From contig JAUJNO010000008.1 of the NCBI GenBank assembly GCA_030448125.1, forward strand, positions 1-44,831: 44,831 nt of DNA, in the 5' to 3' direction. Positions 25,139 through 33,140 of the stretch are shown here, piece by piece; the first letter of the stretch is position 1; each line of letters begins with the position of its first letter. The notes below the pieces were generated by a model. It made no database searches and was not told where the DNA came from. It saw only the letters and a program-made list of their open reading frames with translations. This DNA is from Rubrobacteraceae bacterium (GTDB lineage Bacteria; Actinomycetota; Rubrobacteria; Rubrobacterales; Rubrobacteraceae). A program made the position numbers and the translations under genes.

Positions 25139-25248
25139 TATCGCTCTCTCCTATGAAGTCGGATAAAACGAATATCATACCAAAGGCCCGCGAAAGTATC
25201 GGCGGTCGGTATCATCAGCCTCGCCCCTACCGTTCGCGTTCTCCCATG

Positions 25249-25254
25249 TAGAAT
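25249..25254 (+). promoter_or_regulatory. -10 box overlapping a false ATG
   Basis: TAGAAT overlaps the ATG at 25253, so that ATG would lie upstream of the transcription start. This supports the GTG at 25295 as the true start of the small gene. Confidence 0.4.
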
Positions 25255-25294
25255 GAGCCCCGGCAAAAGATCACGCAGAAGGAGCGTAAGAAAC

Positions 25295-25558
25295 GTGGAT
25301 CGAGAGATCGTCAAGAGGATAGTGGAAGAGGCCCGCGGCGAGGAGGCGAACCTCGTGGTCTGGGACAAGAGGGACACCTTCACCGTGGAGCCCAAAGCGG
25401 AGATCTCCGTCGAGGAAGACTACCTGAAGGTAACCATGGAAGACGGCAAGGCGACCCTCTACGTCGAGTACGGCTGGATCTACAAGCTCGTCGTCGAGAA
25501 GGAGCGCGCCGGCGGCCGTACCGGCGCCCGCGCGGGCTTCGGCACGACCTTTAGCTAG
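25295..25558 (+). CDS. Small hypothetical protein, 87 residues
   Basis: The protein has an N-terminal helix (VDREIVKRIVEEARGEE), several beta strands (NLVVWDKRDTFTVE, YLKVTMEDGKATLYVEYGW), and a Gly/Arg-rich tail. I do not recognise a family. The GTG at 25295 has GAAGGAG 10 nt upstream; an ATG further upstream overlaps the -10 box and is unlikely. Its stop shares a CTAG with the stop of rpiA on the other strand. Confidence 0.65.
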   Translation: MDREIVKRIVEEARGEEANLVVWDKRDTFTVEPKAEISVEEDYLKVTMEDGKATLYVEYGWIYKLVVEKERAGGRTGARAGFGTTFS

Positions 25559-26244
25559 GCTTCGATCACCCGCGTTCCGTCCGGGCGGCTCACGATGGCC
25601 GTCCGGGCGAGACCGACGAAGAGGCCGCACTCCAGAGCCCCGGGGATGCGTTTTATCTCCCGTTCGAGTCCCGCCGGGTCCGGGATGGAGGCAAACCGAC
25701 AGTCGGCCGTGTAGTGCCCCCCGTCGGTGACGAACGGGTTCTTCCCTTCCGTCCGGTCCATCCTGAGCTCGGGCTCGCATCCCAGAGAAGCCAGGTACCG
25801 CAAGGTGGCCTCCCAACCAAAGGGCTCGACCTCAACGGGCAAGGGACCCTCGCCCAGAGAGCCGACCAGCTTCGACCCGTCCGCCACGACGACGAGGCCG
25901 AGGGCGCCGGTGGCGTGGGCCACTATCTTCTCCCTCAGTAAGGACCCGCCGCCACCTTTGATGAGAGCGAGGCCGGGTCCGATCTCGTCCGCGCCGTCTA
26001 TAGTAACCACGGGCCGCGCCTCCGCCAGCGTGACGAGCGGGACGCCGACCTCTCCGGCCAGAGCCACCGTTTGCGCCGAGGTCGCCACGCCCCGAACGTC
26101 TTCGAGGTCCCCGTCCGCGATAAGTTTCCCGAGCCTGCGGACCACGAAAGCGGCTGTCGAGCCGGTCCCGAGCCCCAGGACCATCCCGCTCTCGACGTAC
26201 TCCGCAACCGCCCTCTCAGCGGCGATGCGCTTCAACTCCTCCAA
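25555..26244 (-). CDS. rpiA: Ribose-5-phosphate isomerase A
   Basis: RpiA interconverts ribose 5-phosphate and ribulose 5-phosphate in the pentose phosphate pathway. The 229-residue protein has the usual motifs in order: MVLGLGTGSTAAFVV, VTIDGADEIGPG with the catalytic acids, LIKGGGGSLLREKI, and VADGSKLV. The length is normal. The start is a TTG at 26244, with GTGGAGGA upstream. It lies 42 nt downstream of htrA on the same strand and may be the last gene of that block. The stop overlaps that of the small gene on the plus strand. Confidence 0.95.
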   Translation of the reverse strand: MEELKRIAAERAVAEYVESGMVLGLGTGSTAAFVVRRLGKLIADGDLEDVRGVATSAQTVALAGEVGVPLVTLAEARPVVTIDGADEIGPGLALIKGGGGSLLREKIVAHATGALGLVVVADGSKLVGSLGEGPLPVEVEPFGWEATLRYLASLGCEPELRMDRTEGKNPFVTDGGHYTADCRFASIPDPAGLEREIKRIPGALECGLFVGLARTAIVSRPDGTRVIEA

Positions 26245-26286
26245 AGATCCTCCACCCGGCGGCTCCTCCTGGTAGCTGTGCTCGCT

Positions 26287-27462
26287 CTACTGCTCATTGG
26301 GTTGGTCGCCGACGGTAAGCGTAACCTCCCGGGGCTCCTCCCCTGGGGTAACGACGGTGAGGGTCAGCTCGTCGCCGGGCTTCGTGGAGTTGACGACCTG
26401 GCTCAGGTCGTCCGGGGTCACCACGCGCTCGCCCTCGACCTCCGTGACCACGTCCCCTAAAGGCACCGTCAGGCCCGCGATCTCCTCCTCGCGCTCTTCG
26501 CCCCCTCTGAGGCCCGCCTCATCCGCCGGACCGCCCTCGGAGACTTGCCTGATTATCGCCCCGCTCTCCGGGAGGTCGTACTCCTCCGAGAACTCCTCGC
26601 TTGACACGCCCGAGTAAACCGCCAGATCCTGAATGCCCACCGGTAGCATCCTCACGCCTATGTAGCCGTGCTCGACCCTGCCCGTCTCGATGATCTGCTC
26701 GGCCACGCTCTTGACCGTGTTGATCGGGACCGCGAAGTTTAGCCCCTGGGAGACGACGCCGAACCCGGGGGCGGCGGCGGTCAGGGAGTTGACCCCTATG
26801 ACCTCTCCCTGGGCGTCGAGCAGGGGACCGCCGGAGTTGCCGGAGCTCAGGGCCGCGTCCGTCTGCACCGCCCCGCTTATGGTGTAGCCGTTGGGCGCGT
26901 CTATCGGCCTCCCCAGGCCGCTGACGATGCCGGTCGTGACGCTGATGCCGACGTTCAAGGGGTTGCCGACGGCGATTACCGGGTCACCCACCCCGACGGA
27001 GTCCGAATCCCCGAGCGTCAGCGGTATCAGGGTCTCCTCCGGAGCCTCGACCCTCAATACCGCAACGTCCGTGGAGGCATCCTCACCCACCACCTCGGCC
27101 ACCTCCCTCGCCCCGCTGGAGAAGCGCACCGACACGCTGTTCGCCCCCTCCACGACGTGCTGGTTGGTGACGACGTATCCCCTCTCGTCGATAACGAATC
27201 CCGATCCCCCGCCGGGGCCGATGCTCTCGGAGCTCACGTCCACGGTCACCACCCCCGGGCCATCCCGAGTGTATACCTCGCGTACCGACGGCCCATCCCC
27301 CCCACCGGGGTTCACCCCTTCCTCCGGCGTGGCCTGTCGCGCCTCGTTGACCGACAAGTCTCCGGGACCTTCCCCGAGACTCAAAACCCCCAGGTAAAAG
27401 AAACCCGCGGCGATCAGCCCGCCGATAATCGCCGAGACAAACGCCGTAAATGCAGTCTTCAG
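26287..27462 (-). CDS. HtrA/DegP-like serine protease with N-terminal membrane anchor
   Basis: This is a trypsin-like envelope protease with a C-terminal PDZ domain. The catalytic triad is visible in TNQHVVEG, STDVAVL and GNSGGPLL. The PDZ region follows (EHGYIGVRML and later PADEAGLRGG). The first TTG in frame, at 27384, lies after a clear membrane helix (TAFTAFVSAIIGGLIAAGFFYL) encoded by the same frame upstream. The anchor therefore belongs to the protein, and the start must be near 27462, where only a CTG follows a GAGAGGA ribosome-binding sequence. This is unusual. A TATAAT box is at 27490-27495. The gene is downstream of the kinase genes; it probably degrades damaged exported proteins. 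Confidence 0.88.
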   Translation of the reverse strand: MKTAFTAFVSAIIGGLIAAGFFYLGVLSLGEGPGDLSVNEARQATPEEGVNPGGGDGPSVREVYTRDGPGVVTVDVSSESIGPGGGSGFVIDERGYVVTNQHVVEGANSVSVRFSSGAREVAEVVGEDASTDVAVLRVEAPEETLIPLTLGDSDSVGVGDPVIAVGNPLNVGISVTTGIVSGLGRPIDAPNGYTISGAVQTDAALSSGNSGGPLLDAQGEVIGVNSLTAAAPGFGVVSQGLNFAVPINTVKSVAEQIIETGRVEHGYIGVRMLPVGIQDLAVYSGVSSEEFSEEYDLPESGAIIRQVSEGGPADEAGLRGGEEREEEIAGLTVPLGDVVTEVEGERVVTPDDLSQVVNSTKPGDELTLTVVTPGEEPREVTLTVGDQPNEQ

Positions 27463-27489
27463 AACGCTTCCTCTCCGTAGCTTCTTCTC

Positions 27490-27495
27490 ATTATA
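27490..27495 (-). promoter_or_regulatory. Putative -10 box of htrA
   Basis: A perfect TATAAT on the minus strand begins just 2 nt after the end of the kinase gene, about 27 nt before the CTG proposed as htrA start. It could give htrA its own promoter inside the gene block. Confidence 0.4.
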
Positions 27496-27496
27496 T

Positions 27497-29071
27497 TCAC
27501 GCGTATTCGGTACTGATGTTATTGACGTTCCACCCGTTTATCCTCCACTCGCCGTTCTCGTACACGAGCGTCCAGGTTCCTGCGTTTCGCTCCGTCCGGT
27601 TGGTGTGCCTGGCAATGGTCACGCCCGTGACGGTCGCCGCGTTGCCGGAGACCTCGGTCGTGGTGGGTCCCTCTGCCCATTCGATGCCCCGAAGGGTGAA
27701 ATACGTGTTCTGGAACCGATCCTGCTCCGGGAAATGTATCTGCCGCCATTCCGGGGTCATGAGTCCAGAGGATCTTCCAAAATCTTTGTCGACGGCGGCC
27801 TGGTAGAACTCTCGCACCACCTGCGCCGGATCTTCCTCCGACGAGCCGCCGGCGGCACCGCTCGTGCCGGCATCGCCCGTGCTGGTATCCTCCCGTTCGT
27901 TCTCGGCCGAGGTTTGGCCTCCGACATTTGCCGCGGGCTGGGCGTCCTGGCCCTCCGCGTCGTCCGGGGAGTTCGTCTGCTGGCTCTCTTCTTGCGGGGC
28001 TTGCGCCGTCCCGGGATCTCCGTCCCCGAGCGTCGTCGCCGCGTACGCGGCGACACCCAGCAAGACCAGGAGCAGCGCGGTGGCCGCAAGGATGGCCGGA
28101 CCGCGCCTCCACCAACCCCGGTCGCCTTCGCGCAGCGCGCCACCGGGGGGCGGTTTCGCGGTGGGAGCCTCCGACGAGTACGAGCGGGTGCGTCCCATCG
28201 CGGGAAGGCCGGTGGGAATCGAAGACGTTTTGGCGCGGGCGGACCGGGAGGTGCCGGCCGCGACGGCCGCGTCGAGGAGCCGATCGTGGACCCCCTCGGT
28301 GGTCGGGCGGTGGTCGGGGTCCTTACGGACACAGTCGAGGATGATGGCTTCGACCTCGTCGCTCAAGTTTGCGCCCAGGACGCTCGGTATGGCTGGTTCT
28401 TGGGAGACGTGCTGGCTCGCGACCTCTATGGGTGTGCCGGTGAACGGCGTCTGGCCTACCGCGGCCTGGTAGAGGGTCACCCCCAAGGAGTAAACGTCGC
28501 TCTTCGGGGTGACCTTCTCGCCCTTGAGCTGCTCGGGCGAAGAGTAGAGGGCGGTGCCGAGGTAGGAGCCCGTCTGGGTCGCCGTCGTCGCGTCCAGGGC
28601 GCGGGCGATGCCAAAGTCGGTCAGCTTTGAGCGGCCACGGGAGTCGATAAGGACGTTGTGCGGCTTTATGTCCCTGTGAATAACGCCCTTCTCATGGGCA
28701 TGGACGAGCCCCGAAGAGACCTCGGCCCCGAGCCGCGCCAGCCTGGCGTTTTCGAGCCGGCCCTCTCCGTCGATTACGGTCTTCAGGTCGCCGCCAGGGA
28801 CGTATTCCATGACTATGTACGAGACCTCTCGCCCCTCTAACTCGCCCTCGCCCGCGCCATAGACCGTCACGATGTTCGGGTGGGAGAGCTTGGCGGCAGT
28901 GCGGCCCTCACGCCGGAAGCGATCGCCTATATCCGTACCCTCGTGGCCGTGGTTAAGGATCTTGACGGCCACGGCCCGGTCCAGGACCTCGTCCCTGGCG
29001 AGGAAGACCCGCGCCATGCCGCCCGCCCCGATCTCGCGCTCAAGTACGAACCTTTGTGCGAACCTCGTCAT
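27497..29071 (-). CDS. PknB-type serine/threonine protein kinase with extracellular domain (kinase 1)
   Basis: This 524-residue receptor kinase has a kinase domain at 1-265 with GAGGMARV (P-loop), Lys37 in AVKIL, HRDIKPHN (Asp134) and TDFGIA (DFG 152-154). A Thr/Ser-rich juxtamembrane region follows, then one membrane helix at about 325-347 and an outer domain. The outer part starts with a disordered Gln/Ser/Gly linker and ends in a ~110-residue NTF2/DUF4878-like fold (VVREFYQAAVDKDFG, then WTLVYENGEWRINGW). There are no PASTA repeats, so it does not sense muropeptides as PknB does. The ATG at 29071 has TATAAT 7 nt upstream and no Shine-Dalgarno. It is a paralogue of the next gene. Confidence 0.93.
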   Translation of the reverse strand: MTRFAQRFVLEREIGAGGMARVFLARDEVLDRAVAVKILNHGHEGTDIGDRFRREGRTAAKLSHPNIVTVYGAGEGELEGREVSYIVMEYVPGGDLKTVIDGEGRLENARLARLGAEVSSGLVHAHEKGVIHRDIKPHNVLIDSRGRSKLTDFGIARALDATTATQTGSYLGTALYSSPEQLKGEKVTPKSDVYSLGVTLYQAAVGQTPFTGTPIEVASQHVSQEPAIPSVLGANLSDEVEAIILDCVRKDPDHRPTTEGVHDRLLDAAVAAGTSRSARAKTSSIPTGLPAMGRTRSYSSEAPTAKPPPGGALREGDRGWWRRGPAILAATALLLVLLGVAAYAATTLGDGDPGTAQAPQEESQQTNSPDDAEGQDAQPAANVGGQTSAENEREDTSTGDAGTSGAAGGSSEEDPAQVVREFYQAAVDKDFGRSSGLMTPEWRQIHFPEQDRFQNTYFTLRGIEWAEGPTTTEVSGNAATVTGVTIARHTNRTERNAGTWTLVYENGEWRINGWNVNNISTEYA

Positions 29072-29078
29072 GTGGCTG

Positions 29079-29084
29079 ATTATA
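29079..29084 (-). promoter_or_regulatory. -10 box of kinase 1, leaderless type
   Basis: On the minus strand TATAAT is followed by CAGCCAC (7 nt) and the ATG. This is the clearest leaderless arrangement in the window. Confidence 0.6.
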
Positions 29085-29143
29085 GCGGGCATACAACACC
29101 GGCATGCCACCCACTACCGGGCCCTAGAAGCACCCCGGAAAGC

Positions 29144-30721
29144 TCAGGCGTTGCCCTCCACAAAGCGGTCCAGCTTCCACTCCCCGCCCTCGTTGACACA
29201 CTCCCAGGTCCCCGTGACCAGCTTCGCCCCCCCGGTGCGGAACTCCCGGACCCGGAACGCGACCCTCGCCGTGTCGTTCCCCGAAAGCTCGGCGCTAGGC
29301 ATCTGTACAAAGTACACGTCCCAGAGGATGCTCAACTGCTCTCGCTGCGCCCAGTTCTCCTTGGAGCCCACCTCATTCTTGAGGCGTTGGGAGAGGTGCG
29401 CCCACGAAGCATCGACGTTCCTGTACGAATTTTTGATGTACAGATCGTAGACCGCCTCCTCGGCTTTACTCGGGGGCGGGGCGGGAGCGGAGGCGACGGG
29501 CGCGGTCGTGATCTCTACTTCGGCGGTCGCAGCTTCGGCAGCCGTATCTTTGGCGGAGGACTCCGCAGTCTCCCGTGGCTGTTCTGTTTCCCCGGAGCCC
29601 AAGTTCAGCAGCGAGAGCGGGCCCACGACGGCGACGAGGGCCAGCAGGAGCAGCGCGACGGCCCCCGCGGCGAACGCCGGCCGCCGGTTCCGTCCGAAGG
29701 TCTGGTGGGAGGTCCGCGCCGGCTCCACCACCGTACGCTCCGAGGCTCCGGCGGAGTTCGAGCGGTTCCTCAACCCCTGGGCAACGGTCTCGATGCCCTT
29801 TGCCGCCCCGCTCGCGATCCCGCCGACACCCGCTGCCTCCGCGAGGTTCCTCGTAGTCTCGCCCAAAGAAGGCGCGGGCCTTACGGCGCCGGAGGTCATG
29901 GCGCTCAAGCGAAGCAGCCGCTCTTGCAGCCCGGCTGCATCCGGGCGGTCGACGGGGTCCTTAGCGAGGCAGGCGAGGATGAGCGCTTCGAAGGGTTCGC
30001 TCAAAGCTGCCCCCCGCGTCCGGGGTGGAGCCGGCAGCTTCGTCAGCTGCTGGTTCGCCACCTCTATTGAGCCGCCGGAGAAGGGCGGCTCGCGGGTCGC
30101 CGCTTCGTACAGGGTGCATCCCAAAGAGTAGACATCGCTCTTCGGTGTGATCTCTCTTCCCCGCAACTGCTCGGGCGACGAATAAGACGCCGTGCCGAGG
30201 TAGGAGCCCGTCTGCGTGGCAGGGGTCGCATCCAAAGCCCTGGCGATGCCGAAATCTCCCAGCTTCGGGCGGCCGTACTCGTCGATAAGGATATTCTGGG
30301 GCTTTATGTCACGGTGAATGATGCCCTTCTCGTGAGCGTAAGCCAGTCCGGAAGCGACGTCGCCGCCTATCCGCGCGAGCTCCTTCTCGGCGAGCGGCCC
30401 CTCCGTATCGCCCTTCGCGTCGATCAGGCCTTTCAAGTCACCGCCGGAGACGTACTCCATGACGATGTAATAGACCTCGCGGCCATCGAGCTCGTCCTCC
30501 CCGGCGTCGTAGACCTGGACTATGTTCGGGTGGGAGAGACGAGCGGCCGTGCGGCCCTCGCGCCTGAAGCGGGCGCCTACCTCGGAGTCCTCGAAGCCGC
30601 CCTTCAAGACCTTGACAGCCACGGGCCGATCCAGGACCTCGTCTTTGCCGAGGAGGATTACCGACATGCCACCGGAGCCGATCTTGCGCTCGAGTGCGAA
30701 CCTACCACCGAGACGTCTCAC
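29144..30721 (-). CDS. PknB-type serine/threonine protein kinase with extracellular domain (kinase 2)
   Basis: This 525-residue receptor kinase has the same plan as kinase 1: P-loop GSGGMSVI, Lys37, HRDIKPQN (Asp138), GDFGIA (Asp156), one membrane helix at about 350-373, an acidic Ala/Glu/Pro linker, and an outer domain (VYDLYIKNSYRNVDASWAHL, then GTWECVNEGGEWKLDRF) resembling an NTF2-like fold. The kinase domains of the two proteins are very similar, while the linkers and outer domains differ, which fits duplication followed by change in the sensed signal. The GTG at 30721 has GGAGG 6 nt upstream. It lies 28 nt after aroF and 72 nt before kinase 1. Confidence 0.93.
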   Translation of the reverse strand: MRRLGGRFALERKIGSGGMSVILLGKDEVLDRPVAVKVLKGGFEDSEVGARFRREGRTAARLSHPNIVQVYDAGEDELDGREVYYIVMEYVSGGDLKGLIDAKGDTEGPLAEKELARIGGDVASGLAYAHEKGIIHRDIKPQNILIDEYGRPKLGDFGIARALDATPATQTGSYLGTASYSSPEQLRGREITPKSDVYSLGCTLYEAATREPPFSGGSIEVANQQLTKLPAPPRTRGAALSEPFEALILACLAKDPVDRPDAAGLQERLLRLSAMTSGAVRPAPSLGETTRNLAEAAGVGGIASGAAKGIETVAQGLRNRSNSAGASERTVVEPARTSHQTFGRNRRPAFAAGAVALLLLALVAVVGPLSLLNLGSGETEQPRETAESSAKDTAAEAATAEVEITTAPVASAPAPPPSKAEEAVYDLYIKNSYRNVDASWAHLSQRLKNEVGSKENWAQREQLSILWDVYFVQMPSAELSGNDTARVAFRVREFRTGGAKLVTGTWECVNEGGEWKLDRFVEGNA

Positions 30722-30749
30722 AGAGGGCCTCCTCCGCGGCCCGAGGCTA

Positions 30750-31577
30750 CTAGAGAACCTCCCGGCCCATCGCGCTCGCGAAGGGTTGCAAGGCCTCGCG
30801 TAAGCCTAGAAGCGCCTCGACGGGGAGGGCCTGCTCCGCGTCGCACAAAGCCTCCTGGGGATCGTGGTGACTCTCCACGATCAGGCCGTCCGCCTCCGCC
30901 GCCACGCTCGCCTTGCTAAGCGGTATCACCAGGTCCCGCCGACCCGCCGCGTGCGATGGGTCCACTATAACCGGTAGGTCCGTCAGCCTCTTGGCCACTA
31001 TCACCGCCGAGAGATCCAGCGTGAAGCGCGTCGCCGTCTCGAACGTCCTTATCCCTCGCTCGCACAGGACCACGTTCTCGCTGCCCTCTTTAGTGATGTA
31101 CTCCGCCGCCAGCAGCCACTCCTCGACCGTCGCCGAAAAGCCGCGCTTGAGGATCACGCCGTGGTCCGTCCCCGCGATAGCGGCCCCGATGCGCTTGAGG
31201 AGGGAGAAGTTCGCCATGTTGCGGGCGCCTATCTGGATGACCTGGGCGTGCTCCATGACGAGCTCTATCTCGCTCGCGTCCATGACCTCGGTCACGCCCT
31301 TGATGCCGAGCTCTCCGGAGACTTCGGACATTATCTTCAGCCCCTCCTCGCCGAGGCCCTGGAAGGAGTAAGGCGAGGTGCGGGGCTTGAAGGCGCCGCC
31401 GCGGACGTACTCGTAGCCGGCCTGTTTCACGGCCTTCGCGCTCGCAGCGAACTGCTCGTAGCTCTCGACGGTGCAGGGGCCGGCGATCACCCGGAACGAG
31501 CCGGGCCTTATCATGCCGTTCCTGGTCGAAACGTTCGTCTTGACGCCTGGGGCACTGCTCTTCTCTGAAATGCTCAT
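30750..31577 (-). CDS. aroF: 3-deoxy-7-phosphoheptulonate synthase (type I beta, KDO8P-synthase-like)
   Basis: This enzyme joins phosphoenolpyruvate and erythrose 4-phosphate, the first step of the shikimate pathway. The 275-residue product has the family motifs VIAGPCTVES, RGGAFKPRTSPYSFQG, IGARNMANFSLL, GVILKRGF and IVDPSHAAGRR. It has no N-terminal ferredoxin-like regulatory domain, but the separate chorismate mutase gene just upstream may act as the regulatory partner, as the fused domain does in Bacillus. The ATG at 31577 lies 8 nt after aroH, so the two are surely co-transcribed. The ribosome-binding site is weak, suggesting coupling. Confidence 0.95.
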   Translation of the reverse strand: MSISEKSSAPGVKTNVSTRNGMIRPGSFRVIAGPCTVESYEQFAASAKAVKQAGYEYVRGGAFKPRTSPYSFQGLGEEGLKIMSEVSGELGIKGVTEVMDASEIELVMEHAQVIQIGARNMANFSLLKRIGAAIAGTDHGVILKRGFSATVEEWLLAAEYITKEGSENVVLCERGIRTFETATRFTLDLSAVIVAKRLTDLPVIVDPSHAAGRRDLVIPLSKASVAAEADGLIVESHHDPQEALCDAEQALPVEALLGLREALQPFASAMGREVL

Positions 31578-31585
31578 AACAATGG

Positions 31586-31879
31586 CTACCTAAACTCTTC
31601 GCGTTGGACTTCCAGATCCCGGATACGGTGCAGGATGAGCTCGAAGATCTCGCGCATCGACGTGTTGTAGATGGGTCCCTCGTTCTCCTGGGCGACCTTT
31701 TGGAGGATCTCCTCCTCGCGCCTGGGGTCGAAGAGGGGCTTGCCCGCCTCGGCCTTTATCGTCACGATCTCCTGCACGATGCGCGCCCGCTCGTTGAGGA
31801 TGCGTATGAGCTCCCGGTCCACCTCGTCTACCCGGCTCCTGAGATCCTCTATCCTGTTTTGCATGGCCGCATCATCCAT
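31586..31879 (-). CDS. aroH: Chorismate mutase (AroQ/type II)
   Basis: This 97-residue all-helical enzyme converts chorismate to prephenate. Recognisable features are RIEDLRSRVDEVDRELIRIL with the catalytic Arg, RARIVQEIVTIKAE with the catalytic Lys, and PRREEEILQKVAQ. The length and pattern match the stand-alone AroQ domain that in Bacillus is fused to DAHP synthase. The ATG at 31879 has TAGAAT 9 nt upstream and no Shine-Dalgarno, so this is the likely promoter of the whole aroH-aroF-kinase block. Confidence 0.92.
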   Translation of the reverse strand: MDDAAMQNRIEDLRSRVDEVDRELIRILNERARIVQEIVTIKAEAGKPLFDPRREEEILQKVAQENEGPIYNTSMREIFELILHRIRDLEVQREEFR

Positions 31880-31888
31880 AGAAGCGAG

Positions 31889-31894
31889 ATTCTA
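31889..31894 (-). promoter_or_regulatory. -10 box of the aroH-aroF unit
   Basis: On the minus strand TAGAAT is followed by CTCGCTTCT (9 nt) and the ATG of the chorismate mutase gene. No Shine-Dalgarno is present. Confidence 0.45.
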
Positions 31895-31991
31895 TCTTAA
31901 AGCTGCTCAACTTGTCAGCAGCCGGCGAAAAGTCCGCAACCGAATCGCACCTCTAAACCCGTTGAAAGCCCGAATGGACCGGAATAGTCTG

Positions 31992-31997
31992 TAGAAT
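31992..31997 (+). promoter_or_regulatory. Putative -10 box of the hisC-tyrA unit
   Basis: TAGAAT lies about 43 nt before the ATG at 32040, leaving room for a leader with a GAAGGGA ribosome-binding sequence. It is divergent from the aroH box, about 100 nt away. Confidence 0.4.
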
Positions 31998-32039
31998 GGC
32001 AGTTTCGCGGACAAAAACGGAGAGACGAAGGGAACGCAA

Positions 32040-33140
32040 ATGAGATTCAGAAGCGAGCTTGACCCGCTGCGACCGTACATCCCACCGAAGTCGTGGAGGA
32101 TGGCGGCGGAGGGGACGGACGAGAACCGGTACGCGAAGCTGACCTCAAATGAGCTGGCTTTCGGGCCGCTCCCGGAGGCGGAGGCGGCCCTCGCCGAGGT
32201 GCTGCCCCGCGCCAACCGCTACCCGGACAGCCACGTCACGCGCCTCCGCCAGGTAGTAGCCGAAGCCAACGCGGGCACGGAGACTCGCAACGTGCTGGTC
32301 GGTAACGGTTCGAGCGAGGTCTTGATGAACGTGCTCCAGCTGCTCCCCGTCGGCGAGGTCGTCTACCCCTGGCCTTCGTTCAGCCTTTATCCCATGATCT
32401 GCGCTGTCCTTGGCATGACGGCCCGCCCGGTCTCCCTCACCGAGAACCACGAGATCCCCGCGGAGGCGCTGCTCTCGGCGGTGACCGACGAGACGCGGGC
32501 CGTGATCCTCTGCAACCCCAACAACCCGTCGGGCACGTACCTGACCCTGGATGAGGTCACGAGCCTGGCCTCGGAGCTCCCACCGGACGTGCTCCTGATC
32601 CTGGACGAAGCCTACGTCGAGTTCGTCGACGACCCAACCTACCGTGACTCTCACACCCTCGCCCTCGGGAGAGAGAACGTCATCACCGCCCGCACCTTCT
32701 CCAAAGCGCACGGGCTGGCCGGTCTTCGAGTGGGCTACGGTATCGGGCCCGAGAAGATCGCCGACTACGCCGAAAGGGTCCGGTTTCCGGTCTCCGTCAA
32801 CCTCGCCGCCCAGGTCGCGGCGACGGCGTCGATGCTCGCGCAGGAGAAGGTCCGGGAGCGGGCGGAGTTCGTCGTCCGGGAGCGCAGCCGCCTGCAAGAA
32901 GCATTCGCCGGCGCGAAGCTGGACTTTATCCCCTCACAGGGCAACTTCATCATGGTCCGGTTCGAGGCGGAGGACTTCGAGAAGGCCGGTGTCCTCGTTA
33001 GGGAGGGCGCTGCGCTGGAGTACCCCGGATGGAGCCGCGTCACGGTAGGCGACTCGTGGGAGAACGACCGCGTCATCGCCGCGCTCGGAAACGAGACGCG
33101 GGAGGCAGAGCCGGCGGCGAAGCCGCAGCGGGCCTCTTGA
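32040..33140 (+). CDS. hisC: Histidinol-phosphate/aromatic aminotransferase
   Basis: This 366-residue fold type I PLP enzyme of the HisC subfamily has the substrate loop SNELAFGPLP, the cofactor motif NPNNPSGTY, ILDEAYVEF with the PLP-contacting Asp, and Lys222 in TFSKAHGLAGLRVGYG as Schiff-base residue. HisC-like proteins beside tyrA often act on tyrosine/phenylalanine or prephenate, and the overlap with tyrA here argues for an aromatic role, alone or in addition to histidine synthesis. No other his genes are in the window. The ATG follows GAAGGGA. The stop overlaps the TTG start of tyrA. Confidence 0.9.
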   Translation: MRFRSELDPLRPYIPPKSWRMAAEGTDENRYAKLTSNELAFGPLPEAEAALAEVLPRANRYPDSHVTRLRQVVAEANAGTETRNVLVGNGSSEVLMNVLQLLPVGEVVYPWPSFSLYPMICAVLGMTARPVSLTENHEIPAEALLSAVTDETRAVILCNPNNPSGTYLTLDEVTSLASELPPDVLLILDEAYVEFVDDPTYRDSHTLALGRENVITARTFSKAHGLAGLRVGYGIGPEKIADYAERVRFPVSVNLAAQVAATASMLAQEKVRERAEFVVRERSRLQEAFAGAKLDFIPSQGNFIMVRFEAEDFEKAGVLVREGAALEYPGWSRVTVGDSWENDRVIAALGNETREAEPAAKPQRAS

